NCBI GenBank assembly: GCA_002452515.1
Contig: DKEN01000105.1
Coordinates: forward strand, 1-58,396
DNA length: 58,396 nt
Direction of reading: 5' to 3'
From: Spartobacteria bacterium UBA6821
GTDB taxonomy: Bacteria; Verrucomicrobiota; Verrucomicrobiia; Chthoniobacterales; UBA6821
Under the pieces are notes generated by a model that saw only the letters and a list, made by a program, of their open reading frames with translations, was not told the origin of the DNA and did not search any database. Made by a program: the position numbers and the translations under genes. This document shows, piece by piece, positions 17,483 to 25,585 of this stretch; position 1 is the stretch's first letter; every line of letters starts with the position of its first letter.

Positions 17483-18853
17483 ATGCCTTTTCGTTCACTC
17501 GGCCTCAATGAGGCCATCCTGAAAGCAGTTCAGGAAACCGGTTACACCGAGCCCACCCCGATTCAGTCCGCAGCCATCCCCTCCATTCTCGCACGGCGGG
17601 ATCTCATTGGGATTGCCCAGACTGGGACCGGCAAGACGGCAGCTTTCACGCTGCCGATACTTTCGATTCTGGCGACTGCCCCTTCACGTGGAATTCGTGC
17701 TTTGGTCATTGCCCCGACACGCGAACTGGTCGTACAGATCGAAGAGAATGTCCGGGTCTATGCGAAGCACCTTCCTCTTACCGTCGCGACCATTTATGGG
17801 GGGGTGAGTGAACGCCCCCAGATCAAGGCATTGGAGCAGGGAGTCGATCTGGTGATTGCCACCCCTGGTCGTCTTCTTGACATTATTAGGGGAAGGGAGA
17901 AAGCCTTTGCTGGAATCGAGTTTCTCGTGCTCGATGAGGCAGATCGGATGCTCGACATGGGATTTGTTCCGGCGATTCGCCAGATCGTGAAACTCCTTCC
18001 AAGAAAACGTCAGACCCTTTTCTTCTCGGCCACGCTCTCCCGTGAGATCGAAAAGTTAACAGGAGAATTTCTCCAGGAACCGGAGACGGTCGAGATCGGA
18101 CGCCGTTCCAATCCTGCGGAAACCGTGGCTCAGTCGGTCTATGAGATTACCCCTCATCTCAAGGTGCCCCTGCTTCAACATCTACTCCAACACGATGGTC
18201 TCTCCATGGTGCTTGTCTTCACCCGCACGAAGCATGGAGCCGACAAGATAGCCAAGAAACTTATCGCAGCAGGAATCAGCACGGCGACCATTCATTCCAA
18301 TCGATCGCAGAACCAGCGGCTTCGCGCCCTAACAGAGTTTCGAGAAGGAAAAGTGCGCGTTCTTGTGGCTACCGATATTGCAGCGCGCGGTATTGATGTC
18401 GATGGAATCTCCCATGTGATCAACTTTGATTTTCCGCCGAATCATGAGGATTATGTCCATCGGATCGGACGCACCGGCCGGGCCAAGTCCGTTGGTGACG
18501 CCATCAGCTTCGTTACCCGGGAGGATGAGGATGCACTCCGTGCACTGGAACGTTTCACCCGCCGTGGAGTTCCTCGCGTGAAGGCTGAGGGGTTTGATTA
18601 CAATGCTGCCGCCCATCCACGTGAAGAAGGTCGTGGGCCGCAGGGCCCCCGCCGGTCACCCAGAAAACCGGGTGAGATTCGCATTCCAAGAAATGATTCC
18701 CCAGCTGGTCCTCAACAACCCCGACATGCCCATTTTTCCGAGAGGAAGAAATCAGGCAAGCCCCGCGAAGTCGCCCAGGATGGAGGAGCTAAAAAATCTG
18801 CCCCGAAGAAAGGGGGCTTTGGCCGTTTTCTCGGCTTTGGCCGCAAAGGCTAA
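17483..18853 (+). CDS. rhlE: DEAD-box RNA helicase, RhlE-like
   Basis: This ATP-dependent RNA helicase probably acts in ribosome assembly or RNA decay. The 456-residue product contains the helicase motifs in order: Q motif (GYTEPTPIQSAAIP), AQTGTGKT, PTRELVVQ, TPGRLLD, VLDEADRMLD, SAT, VFTRTKHGADKIAKKL, ATDIAARGID and HRIGRTGR. A basic low-complexity tail of about 75 residues, rich in Arg, Pro and Lys, follows and fits RNA binding. RhlE is the closest subgroup by architecture, but the name is a subgroup guess. Confidence 0.92.
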   Translation: MPFRSLGLNEAILKAVQETGYTEPTPIQSAAIPSILARRDLIGIAQTGTGKTAAFTLPILSILATAPSRGIRALVIAPTRELVVQIEENVRVYAKHLPLTVATIYGGVSERPQIKALEQGVDLVIATPGRLLDIIRGREKAFAGIEFLVLDEADRMLDMGFVPAIRQIVKLLPRKRQTLFFSATLSREIEKLTGEFLQEPETVEIGRRSNPAETVAQSVYEITPHLKVPLLQHLLQHDGLSMVLVFTRTKHGADKIAKKLIAAGISTATIHSNRSQNQRLRALTEFREGKVRVLVATDIAARGIDVDGISHVINFDFPPNHEDYVHRIGRTGRAKSVGDAISFVTREDEDALRALERFTRRGVPRVKAEGFDYNAAAHPREEGRGPQGPRRSPRKPGEIRIPRNDSPAGPQQPRHAHFSERKKSGKPREVAQDGGAKKSAPKKGGFGRFLGFGRKG

Positions 18854-18863
18854 ATCTCTCTCA

Positions 18864-19328
18864 TTAAATGATTTTACCGCAGAGCAGGTAAAATCCGATA
18901 CTAGAGACAAAAAGGGAAAGGCCGGTTACCACAAGAATAAGGGCCACACCATAGGTGTGCGTCTTCTTGTTGCGGTGAACTAGGATAGCCTCCAGAGTCT
19001 CTTCCTGCGATGGAAGTCTGATCTGTGTCGCCCATTTCAGCGTGAGGGTCTGGCAAAGCAGCACGATGATGCCGCTCAGGACAAAGAGCAGACCGGTCAC
19101 AATAAGCAGACGGGGGATGGAGCCTGTAGCTGCGATTTTAGATCCCGAGAAACCTGTGACGGTCAAGGCGATCGTTGCCACGGTCAGTAGTATCTGGCTG
19201 CGGTTTTGAAGTTTGGTGAACTGCTCGATGATCACATCCAGAGAGGCCGGATAGTCGTCATGATGATCCTTGAGGATCTGTTGTGCTTCCTCTCTCGTAG
19301 TCAGAACTGGTATCTCTGAGAAATCCAT
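18864..19328 (-). CDS. Small membrane protein with three predicted helices, unknown
   Basis: This 154-residue protein has an N-terminal soluble part (about 50 residues), then hydrophobic segments ILLTVATIALTVTGFSG, LLIVTGLLFVLSGIIVLLC and ALILVVTGLSLFVSSIGFYLL. No family was recognised. It lies directly after rfbB on the same strand. A TTG at 19346 would overlap the rfbB stop, but the ATG at 19328 is preferred. The 3' end is convergent with the helicase gene, only 10 bp away. Confidence 0.6.
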   Translation of the reverse strand: MDFSEIPVLTTREEAQQILKDHHDDYPASLDVIIEQFTKLQNRSQILLTVATIALTVTGFSGSKIAATGSIPRLLIVTGLLFVLSGIIVLLCQTLTLKWATQIRLPSQEETLEAILVHRNKKTHTYGVALILVVTGLSLFVSSIGFYLLCGKII

Positions 19329-19342
19329 GAGAGAGGCATTTT

Positions 19343-20419
19343 TCAAATGATGCGGCCCGAATAATTTTTTTCAACCCACTCCCTGTAGGCACCGGACTGT
19401 ACATCCCCAACCCATTGCTGGTTGTCCAGATACCAGGAAAGCGTCTTTCTAATCCCCGTTTCAAAGGTTTCCGCAGGTCGCCATCCCAATTCCTTCTCGA
19501 TTTTTCCAGCATCAATGGCATAGCGACGATCATGGCCCGGCCTATCCGCCACCGTCGTGATTTGGGTTTTATAAGAAGTGCCATCCGCTTTGGGACGGAT
19601 ATCATCGAGCATGTTGCAGATAGTGTGGACGATCTCAATATTCGGTTTCTCATTCCAACCGCCGATGTTGTACGTTTCGCCGAGAGTGCCCGATTCGAGT
19701 ACGCGACGGATGGCTGTGCAATGATCGCCGACATAGAGCCAATCGCGGATCTGCTGCCCATCCCCATAGATGGGGAGGGGTTTTCCCGCGAGCGCATTGA
19801 CGATCATGAGCGGGATCAGTTTTTCCGGGAACTGATACGGGCCGTAGTTATTCGAGCAATTGGTGGTCAGCACCGGCAGTCCATAAGTGTGATGATAAGC
19901 TCGCACAAGATGGTCGCTTGCTGCCTTGGACGCCGAATAGGGGCTGTTTGGCTCGTAAGGGTTGGTCTCCTGGAAGGCTGGATCATCTTTTTTCAGCGTT
20001 CCATAGACTTCGTCGGTGGAGACATGAAGAAAGCGGAATGTTTCCCTCTCAGTTTCATCCAACGCATTAAAATAGGCGCGGGTTGATTCTAGGAGTTCAA
20101 AGGTTCCCGTAATGTTGGTCTGGATAAAATCCCGTGGTCCGTGAATCGAGCGATCAACGTGGGATTCTGCGGCAAAATTAATGATGGCCCTTGGCTTATA
20201 GGAGGCTAGCAGTTCTGAAACAAGAGCCGGATCACCGATGTCACCCTGAACAAAAATGTGGCGAGAATCGGAGGCAAGTGAGGCAAGGGTCTGCAGATTT
20301 CCGGCGTAGGTCAGCTTGTCTAGGTTGACCAGTGGGGTACCAACAAGTCGCATCCAATCCAAAACAAAATTCGCTCCAATAAAACCGGCGCCGCCTGTGA
20401 CAAGAATAGTTTCGTTCAT
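19343..20419 (-). CDS. rfbB: dTDP-glucose 4,6-dehydratase
   Basis: This enzyme converts dTDP-glucose to dTDP-4-keto-6-deoxyglucose, the branch point to rhamnose and other deoxysugars of cell-surface polysaccharides. The 358-residue SDR protein begins [14 protein letters not shown] (NAD site) and has the family marks HVSTDEVYG, the catalytic [29 protein letters not shown] and DWLYVGDH. The ATG at 20419 matches the family start; the frame is open to 20461. The other rml genes are not next to it, so they are presumably encoded elsewhere. Confidence 0.95.
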   Translation of the reverse strand: MNETILVTGGAGFIGANFVLDWMRLVGTPLVNLDKLTYAGNLQTLASLASDSRHIFVQGDIGDPALVSELLASYKPRAIINFAAESHVDRSIHGPRDFIQTNITGTFELLESTRAYFNALDETERETFRFLHVSTDEVYGTLKKDDPAFQETNPYEPNSPYSASKAASDHLVRAYHHTYGLPVLTTNCSNNYGPYQFPEKLIPLMIVNALAGKPLPIYGDGQQIRDWLYVGDHCTAIRRVLESGTLGETYNIGGWNEKPNIEIVHTICNMLDDIRPKADGTSYKTQITTVADRPGHDRRYAIDAGKIEKELGWRPAETFETGIRKTLSWYLDNQQWVGDVQSGAYREWVEKNYSGRII

Positions 20420-20748
20420 AAAGGGAGGCAATACACTGAAAGGTTCACATTGCAGAATCAATGCGAAAGGATTTTGACGGCCAAAAGCCGAGATCGAGAT
20501 TGCTGTAATTTAGAGCCATCCACGAAAGCAGCGATATTCGAGTTACCGGTCGCCGTAGTATCCGCAGGGAGACAACCTCCATTGTTGCTTAGGGGTGGCA
20601 GGGAAGAAATCAGCGCTTCCCTAGGGATCAGATCATTTCCCCGTAGGTCAGCACCCCATGGCAGGTTTAGATGCCTGCTCTAGCTTGGTGACTATCAGAA
20701 AGAGATAGGTTCAACGGCTTATTAATCTGCCTGAAAAATCAAAACATT
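20420..20748. other. Divergent intergenic region with hairpins
   Basis: This 329-bp gap lies between rfbB (minus) and dps (plus). No reading frame is convincing. AGGGAAG (20600-20606) with CTTCCCT (20616-20622) forms a 7-bp hairpin, and a smaller GCAGG/CCTGC hairpin lies at about 20660-20680. A structured dps leader or a small RNA is possible. No recognised riboswitch pattern and no clear promoter pair were seen. Confidence 0.3.
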
Positions 20749-21270
20749 ATGAAAACCATCCCCCTTATTCTTGAAGAAGCAACTACAGCCTACAAGACGC
20801 ACAACGATATACCCCTGACTTTGCGGTCGGAAATCAATTTGCTCATGAACACCCGTCTGGCCTCGGCTGTTGATCTCCAGTCGCAGATGAAACAGGCGCA
20901 TTGGAATGTGAAAAGCCCAAACTTTATCGGTCTGCATGAACTTTTTGATCAGATTGATGAGGTAGTGGAGTCCTATGTCGACATGATTGCCGAACGCATC
21001 GTTCAACTTGGTGGCGTTGCCGAAGGAACCGTTCGGGTTGCAGCCCTACGTTCGCAGTTTGATGAATACCCCCTCACGATAGGAGAAGGGGGCTCTCATG
21101 TAGATGCTGTCTGCACTGCACTTTCCTCCTTTGGACATCAGGCCCGCATGACCATCAATGATGCCGATGATTTGGGAGATGCCGACACGGCAGATTTGTT
21201 TACGGAAGTTTCCCGAGGAATAGACAAATGGCTATGGTTCGTTGAAGCCCACTCCCAGACAGCTAAATAA
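20749..21270 (+). CDS. dps: Dps-family DNA-protection ferritin
   Basis: This 173-residue ferritin-like protein is expected to form a dodecamer that oxidises and stores ferrous iron, using peroxide, and shields DNA in starvation. The Dps ferroxidase pattern is clear: QAHWNVKSPNF followed by the FDQIDEVVESYVDMIAERI helix, supplying His, Asp and Glu ligands. The C-terminal helix carries WLWFVEAH. Length is usual. It is probably a single gene, flanked by a structured intergenic region and a convergent transglutaminase gene. Confidence 0.92.
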   Translation: MKTIPLILEEATTAYKTHNDIPLTLRSEINLLMNTRLASAVDLQSQMKQAHWNVKSPNFIGLHELFDQIDEVVESYVDMIAERIVQLGGVAEGTVRVAALRSQFDEYPLTIGEGGSHVDAVCTALSSFGHQARMTINDADDLGDADTADLFTEVSRGIDKWLWFVEAHSQTAK

Positions 21271-21298
21271 CCTTGAGTAGGCACCAGGGGAGTCTCTA

Positions 21299-22171
21299 CT
21301 AGGTTGTCACTAAATGATTGTGCGATCGCGTAACGTAAAGATCCACTTCTGATTTCAAAAACTCTTTCGGTGTGCCAAAATAAGAGCCGGAGATAGGTGG
21401 GGCATGCTCGGAATGTCGAGAGACAGCTACAGGAATATAATGGAAGTCAGCGAGCACTCCCCAACTCGGATCGAAGCCAATCCATCCTGCCCCCGGCAGA
21501 TAGACTTCGGTCCATCCGTGCATCGACATCCTCCCTGTGATTCCTGAAGAGTATAAATACCCACTAACAAACCGAGCTGCTATCCCCAGTACACGGCAGG
21601 ATTCGATAAAAAGGGTGGCAAAATCTCTACAGGAACCACTCATGGTCTCCAAGGTCTCAGCTGGGGTTTGAACGCCTTTGGTTTCCCGCCGTTGGTATTG
21701 GAAGGTACGATAGATTTTCAAATTCAATTCCTGCAGGAAGTGCAGGGTGTCGACGGTCTTTCCAAGAGACCAGCTACTCTCCAACCAGCTGCGTATCAGC
21801 TCGACGTCCCTACTATAGATATTGCGAGTCAGAGGGAGGATTTCCGAGTGTAATTCGTGTTCATAGAAGAACGGATAATCCGTCACCTCCGGCGCCAGGA
21901 CGAAGTCGAATGGGTTGTTTTTACAAATCCCGATGACAAATTTGCAATCAATCAGCAATTCCGTCGCTTCTTCCTTAAAATCAACCAAACCAATATTGTT
22001 TTCATAGAGACCGCGAATCCACCGAAGTTGATGCGAGGGAGAAATCTCAATCGAGCATTCCTCCAACTGCATCCCTTGCGTTTCGCGAGGACGCATCATG
22101 AGTTGATGAACTCCAAAGCGAACTTTTTCCGAGTACAAATAGCTCGTACGATGATGGATGTGAATTTTCAA
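21299..22171 (-). CDS. Transglutaminase-like protein with bacterial N-terminal beta domain
   Basis: This 290-residue protein begins with the HIHHRTSYLYSEKVRFGVHQLMMRPRE stretch typical of the bacterial transglutaminase N-terminal domain. A transglutaminase/protease core follows, with the catalytic triad Cys in GSCRDFA, His in MHGWTEVYLPG and Asp in IGFDPSWG. The substrate is unknown; such pairs are often cytosolic peptidase-like enzymes. The start codon is TTG (22171), because the domain begins exactly there. It lies 16 bp after a related gene on the same strand, so they are probably co-transcribed. Confidence 0.88.
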   Translation of the reverse strand: MKIHIHHRTSYLYSEKVRFGVHQLMMRPRETQGMQLEECSIEISPSHQLRWIRGLYENNIGLVDFKEEATELLIDCKFVIGICKNNPFDFVLAPEVTDYPFFYEHELHSEILPLTRNIYSRDVELIRSWLESSWSLGKTVDTLHFLQELNLKIYRTFQYQRRETKGVQTPAETLETMSGSCRDFATLFIESCRVLGIAARFVSGYLYSSGITGRMSMHGWTEVYLPGAGWIGFDPSWGVLADFHYIPVAVSRHSEHAPPISGSYFGTPKEFLKSEVDLYVTRSHNHLVTT

Positions 22172-22187
22172 AAAAAGTTCAGACTAT

Positions 22188-23120
22188 TCAGACAAACCTA
22201 ATTTCCGGAGTGCCATCGAGGCGCTTCGACAGATCAATGGGGTCACCAATGGATACTGTGTGCTGGTTAACCTGATAGGCCCATACTTCGAAAAAACTGA
22301 GGTGCGCTTCCCCATAGGTGGTTGAAAAGGGCGTGTCAACAGCATCGAGACCATGAGCTATTTTAACCCGGCCTATTCTTGGCGTGTTGAAGCGGGCATC
22401 AAAAGTACACCATTGATGCTCAAGATAGACCTCAAAATAGGCATGAAAATCCATCGCCGTTCCGGGGTCATAACAACCGATATCGGGTAAATGTCCCGTG
22501 ACATAGCGAGTAGGAAGATTCAAGGCCCTGCAGAGAGCGATGGCGACATGGGCAAAGTCACGGCAAACACCATAGCCACGAGCCATCACCTCCGAAGCCG
22601 AGAGATCGGAACGGCCCGAGCAGGTGACATAACGAATGTTCCGCTGCACCCAGTTACAGATGGCAATGACCCGGTCCCTTCCGTAAATCAGTGAGCCGAA
22701 TTCATTAATGGAAAAGACGAGCATCTTGTCGGAATCACAATACCGGCTTGGGAGAGTATAACGAAGGAGGGCCGATGGGATGTTCTCAACCGGAACCGAG
22801 TATTTCTTTTGGTCGAGATCATCCGGTTGCGATGAAACTTCCACAAGAGCATCATGATGGATCACGGTTTCACCAGGTTGCAACACCCATCGGTACGTAA
22901 GGTTTCCGTGGGTGTCCTCAAATTCCTCTGCACCCTGCTCTGCGGGGAAACTCAGCTTTTCCTGGATGATGATTTGCTGGCTCTCCAACATCGGACGAAC
23001 AAGCAACAGGATTGGCGCCGGCTTTATCGTTTGATACACAAGCCGACACCCGACACGCACCGTCATCTTTGGCGGGGCATCGCTGGAGGGATTTTTCTTT
23101 GCCTCAACCAGACTTGTCAT
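22188..23120 (-). CDS. Transglutaminase-like protein
   Basis: This 310-residue protein has an N-terminal beta-rich domain and a C-terminal transglutaminase core: Cys in GYGVCRDFAHVAIALCRAL, His in DFHAYFEVYLEHQW and Asp in TFDARFN. It has no signal peptide, so it is probably cytosolic. Tandem pairs of this type with the following gene (21299-22171) occur in many bacteria, but their role is not defined. The ATG at 23120 is used; an ATG 18 codons later is possible. Confidence 0.87.
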   Translation of the reverse strand: MTSLVEAKKNPSSDAPPKMTVRVGCRLVYQTIKPAPILLLVRPMLESQQIIIQEKLSFPAEQGAEEFEDTHGNLTYRWVLQPGETVIHHDALVEVSSQPDDLDQKKYSVPVENIPSALLRYTLPSRYCDSDKMLVFSINEFGSLIYGRDRVIAICNWVQRNIRYVTCSGRSDLSASEVMARGYGVCRDFAHVAIALCRALNLPTRYVTGHLPDIGCYDPGTAMDFHAYFEVYLEHQWCTFDARFNTPRIGRVKIAHGLDAVDTPFSTTYGEAHLSFFEVWAYQVNQHTVSIGDPIDLSKRLDGTPEIRFV

Positions 23121-23153
23121 TTCCGCAAGGATGAATGATTGCAGGGCATTCGT

Positions 23154-23288
23154 CTATGGAACTATTACGGCCCCTTGGGTGGACGTTGTGGTCGTTGTTG
23201 AGGTAGGAACCCTTCTCTCAGACACGTTGACGCAGCCATATAGTACGGCGAGTCCGACGATCAACAATGGGATATGAATTAGTTTCAT
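23154..23288 (-). CDS. Mini-lipoprotein A, 44 residues
   Basis: The sequence is a signal segment MKLIHIPLLIVGLAVLYGC with the lipobox LYGC (Cys19), then NVSERR and a Thr-rich run of about eight residues. The mature part is only 26 residues. It is paralogous to the product at 24484-24663 (shared MK-IHI start, VSE-R, Thr-rich tail). Both share an upstream CTTCACCCCATAGCA element exactly 30 bp before the ATG. Role unknown; tiny entericidin-like lipoproteins are an analogy only. Confidence 0.62.
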   Translation of the reverse strand: MKLIHIPLLIVGLAVLYGCVNVSERRVPTSTTTTTSTQGAVIVP

Positions 23289-23323
23289 TCCTGTATGATG
23301 AACTCTCTTAAGAAGCTGTGCTA

Positions 23324-23366
23324 TGGGGTGAAGACCCAATGCATGCATCCGATCAACTTCACCCCA
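23324..23366. repeat. Inverted repeat TGGGGTGAAG / CTTCACCCCA upstream of mini-lipoprotein A
   Basis: Perfect 10-bp arms at 23324-23333 and 23357-23366 are separated by 23 bp. The first arm is part of the element shared with mini-lipoprotein B (there at about 24699-24710), while the second arm is absent there. It may be a regulator binding site. Confidence 0.45.
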
Positions 23367-23459
23367 TCAACCGATTTGTGCTCGAACACCTTCATGACAG
23401 ACGAGTTCCTGATTCAAGATGATCTGTGCCACTCGCAGGCCTTGTAAAAGCTTCACTCA

Positions 23460-24206
23460 TTAATCACGGAGACCAGGCGGGGTGGCGTAGCCCACAAATC
23501 GTGGATGTGTGGATCTGCTCTCGTTCACTTGAGACTCAGCCTTGATCTGAAAATCAAATACGCTAACACCCCACCTTGATTTGCCTTGATAGGATCGCCC
23601 GTCGCTAGAACCAACCATGATCCTGCCATGTGTATCCTTTTCTGTTCCAAGATAGATCATTGAATGCGTGATCGCAGGATCATGATCCGTTCTGCTCGTC
23701 GCCATCCAGAAAAGGATGTCGCCCGGTCGCAACTCGTCGAGTTCGAATGTCGTCGGGTTGTCGCTGAGTACTGCCCTAAATGCCCCTATTTTTCTTAGCC
23801 AACGATACTGCCCACTTGCATCCCTAGGGACATCGTTGAATCCATTGACTCTAAGGATGTAGGAGGTGAACCCCGAGCAATCCATCCCTCCCTTTTCTGG
23901 GTCGTCTGATCCGTAGGTGTAAGTCAGTCCTTGAGTGGTCAGGTCTAGGGCAGATTGAATCAGGCTCTTGACGCGAGGTAATTCACTGCTGAACTCCAGT
24001 ATCTGATCAGTTGATATCGTTGCATTCGGAGAGGAGAGAGATTTTTTGCGCAATGAGTCACCGGTTGGTAATTCCGAGAAGGTTGATAAATCTGGTGCTG
24101 GATCAGTTGAATTCTTACGGGAACTCTGCTCTGGCGGGCTCGCAGTCAGTACTTGTAAATAGGTGCTTAAAACAGCCCAAACAAAGAGAAGTTTGAAAAT
24201 CGCCAC
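23460..24206 (-). CDS. Exported NlpC/P60-family cysteine peptidase-like protein
   Basis: This 248-residue protein has a hydrophobic N-terminal signal (LLFVWAVLSTYLQVLTAS) and a Ser/Pro-rich linker. The NlpC/P60 domain at about 95-245 has catalytic Cys in GGMDCSGFTSYIL and His in ITHSMIYLG; a later polar residue would complete the triad. Such enzymes cut peptidoglycan stem peptides in the envelope. The start is GTG at 24206, two bases after the stop of the upstream small gene, which suggests coupling. Confidence 0.82.
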   Translation of the reverse strand: MAIFKLLFVWAVLSTYLQVLTASPPEQSSRKNSTDPAPDLSTFSELPTGDSLRKKSLSSPNATISTDQILEFSSELPRVKSLIQSALDLTTQGLTYTYGSDDPEKGGMDCSGFTSYILRVNGFNDVPRDASGQYRWLRKIGAFRAVLSDNPTTFELDELRPGDILFWMATSRTDHDPAITHSMIYLGTEKDTHGRIMVGSSDGRSYQGKSRWGVSVFDFQIKAESQVNESRSTHPRFVGYATPPGLRD

Positions 24207-24208
24207 TT

Positions 24209-24445
24209 CTAATGAGGAGAGATTTTCACCAGTGGAACAGTAATTGACACCGATTCAGGGACTGAGGAAATCACTTCTTCCGATTTGATCAGTATCAATT
24301 GTTGGAGCACATTAGTTTCCTGGCCAGTTGTTTTTTCAATCTTCTCATTAAGAAGTTCCAACTCCTTTGTGTTAGGGGGTTGTTGATCAAAGGATTTCTG
24401 ATGGATCCCCAAATTTAGTTCATTTTCTTGAGTATCTGATTTCAT
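24209..24445 (-). CDS. Small hydrophilic protein, unknown
   Basis: This 78-residue frame is rich in Glu, Lys, Gln and Asn with a heptad-like middle (KELELLNEKIEKTTGQ). It is poorer in GC than its neighbours. The stop lies 2 bp before the GTG of the NlpC/P60 gene, so the two could be co-translated. No signal peptide and no recognised family. It may be real because of its position and amino-acid pattern, but evidence is modest. Confidence 0.4.
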   Translation of the reverse strand: MKSDTQENELNLGIHQKSFDQQPPNTKELELLNEKIEKTTGQETNVLQQLILIKSEEVISSVPESVSITVPLVKISPH

Positions 24446-24483
24446 AAAAATTTTAGTTTGATGGGGGTGAGCAACCCCACATT

Positions 24484-24663
24484 CTAATAAACACCAACAC
24501 TGCGCACTTGGGTTGTTGAGGTCGTACTATTTATGGCATCGGAGGAGGCACCTCGGGTTGTCGTGGTGGTTATCGAGGCAGTTGGGGACCTTTTTTCGCT
24601 GACGCTCAAACAGCCGCTGACAGAAATCAGTCCGATGACTATTAGAATGTGGATTCCCTTCAT
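24484..24663 (-). CDS. Mini-lipoprotein B, 59 residues, paralogue of 23154-23288
   Basis: Read on the minus strand, the frame encodes MKGIHILIVIGLISVSGC (lipobox VSGC, Cys18), then LSVSEKR, a Thr-rich run and a short tail ending VGVY. It is clearly similar to mini-lipoprotein A in start, lipobox spacing, VSE-R motif and Thr-rich stretch. The upstream 45 bp also align without gaps, including CTTCACCCCATAGCA 30 bp before the ATG. The pair has the same orientation and lies about 1.4 kb apart, flanking the NlpC/P60 gene. Function unknown. Confidence 0.62.
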   Translation of the reverse strand: MKGIHILIVIGLISVSGCLSVSEKRSPTASITTTTTRGASSDAINSTTSTTQVRSVGVY

Positions 24664-25020
24664 GCCTATAGAATGGACTTTCTAAAAAGCCATTGCTATG
24701 GGGTGAAGTCCTGATCTGCTGAACGGCCACCTGGGAGTGAACAGATCAAAACTGCAGTTCGGATGATATTGGTTGGGTGATGGTGTGGGTTCGATATCTG
24801 TAGAGATGTGCGACATGGTCACAGTCTTTTTTTGAGTGTTTGTTTTTGTGCCAAGAGATTTTCTCTGGCTTACTCATCAGAGGCGATGGTGATGGATTTT
24901 CTTACCCCTATGGTGAAAGATATTTTTGTCTGATCAATGGATACCTCTTCTTTACTTCAGCCAATGAATGTTCTCTATGCATGGATCCATCCGATGTCCG
25001 GCTGCTGCTGACAATTGCTC
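24664..25020. other. Divergent intergenic region between mini-lipoprotein B and the ECF sigma gene
   Basis: This 357-bp gap contains the conserved lipoprotein upstream element at about 24694-24710, seen on the plus strand as TGCTATGGGGTGAAG. It must also contain the promoter of the sigma-factor operon. No canonical ECF promoter (such as GGAAC with GTC) was found by eye. Frames here lack coding character. Confidence 0.3.
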
Positions 25021-25578
25021 ATGGAAGACGACTGGTTCCAACTTGTAGTCGATCAGTTTTATGCCGATCTGTATCGGTTTGGATTGAAGCTTTCGCGGAA
25101 TCCCGAGGATGCATCGGATTTGGTGCAGCAGACTTTTGCGATTTTTGCGGCCAAGGGTGATCAGCTTCGGGAATCGGCAAAGGCCCGTCAGTGGCTTTTC
25201 ACGACACTCTACCGGGAGTACGTGGCAAAATATCACAAAAACAAGCCATTGATTTCACTAGATGATGAAGAGATCGATCTTCCTGAACCAGCCGTGGAAA
25301 GTTCCGTTCATCGCGATGTCGAGCGGGGCGAGTTGCTTGGCGCTCTTGATCAACTAGAAGATCATCACCGGGCTATTCTCACGCTTTTTTATCTTAATCA
25401 GCATAGCTATAAGGAGATAGCAGTGACCCTAGCTGTTCCGATTGGAACAGTCATGTCTCGACTTTCACGGGCAAAAGAGATCCTCCGTCAAAAAATAGAG
25501 GAATTATCAAAACTACATGGAATAAATATCATCCCATTTTCCTCTAATGAGCAGGAGAAACTGTCCGGAGACTCCTGA
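25021..25578 (+). CDS. ECF-type sigma-70 family sigma factor
   Basis: This 185-residue protein has region 2 at about 5-75 ([45 protein letters not shown]) and region 4 at about 110-165 ([47 protein letters not shown]), joined by a short acidic linker. It would direct RNA polymerase to a small regulon. It is followed after 7 bp by a one-helix membrane protein that looks like its anti-sigma factor, then by the bufferin-like operon. The ATG at 25021 was chosen over a TTG at 25015. Confidence 0.92.
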   Translation: MEDDWFQLVVDQFYADLYRFGLKLSRNPEDASDLVQQTFAIFAAKGDQLRESAKARQWLFTTLYREYVAKYHKNKPLISLDDEEIDLPEPAVESSVHRDVERGELLGALDQLEDHHRAILTLFYLNQHSYKEIAVTLAVPIGTVMSRLSRAKEILRQKIEELSKLHGINIIPFSSNEQEKLSGDS

Positions 25579-25585
25579 TTCCTCA

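Noticed and set aside
19415..20086. 223-codon plus-strand frame opposite rfbB
   Set aside because: rfbB motifs on the minus strand explain the region; the opposite product looks random.
24895..24930. CCCCTATGGTGAAAG before the ECF sigma gene as another copy of the lipoprotein element
   Set aside because: It has a base missing and different flanks, so similarity to CTATGGGGTGAAG may be chance.
24840..25160. 106-codon frame overlapping the ECF sigma start
   Set aside because: It runs out of frame into the sigma gene and has no family or signal features.
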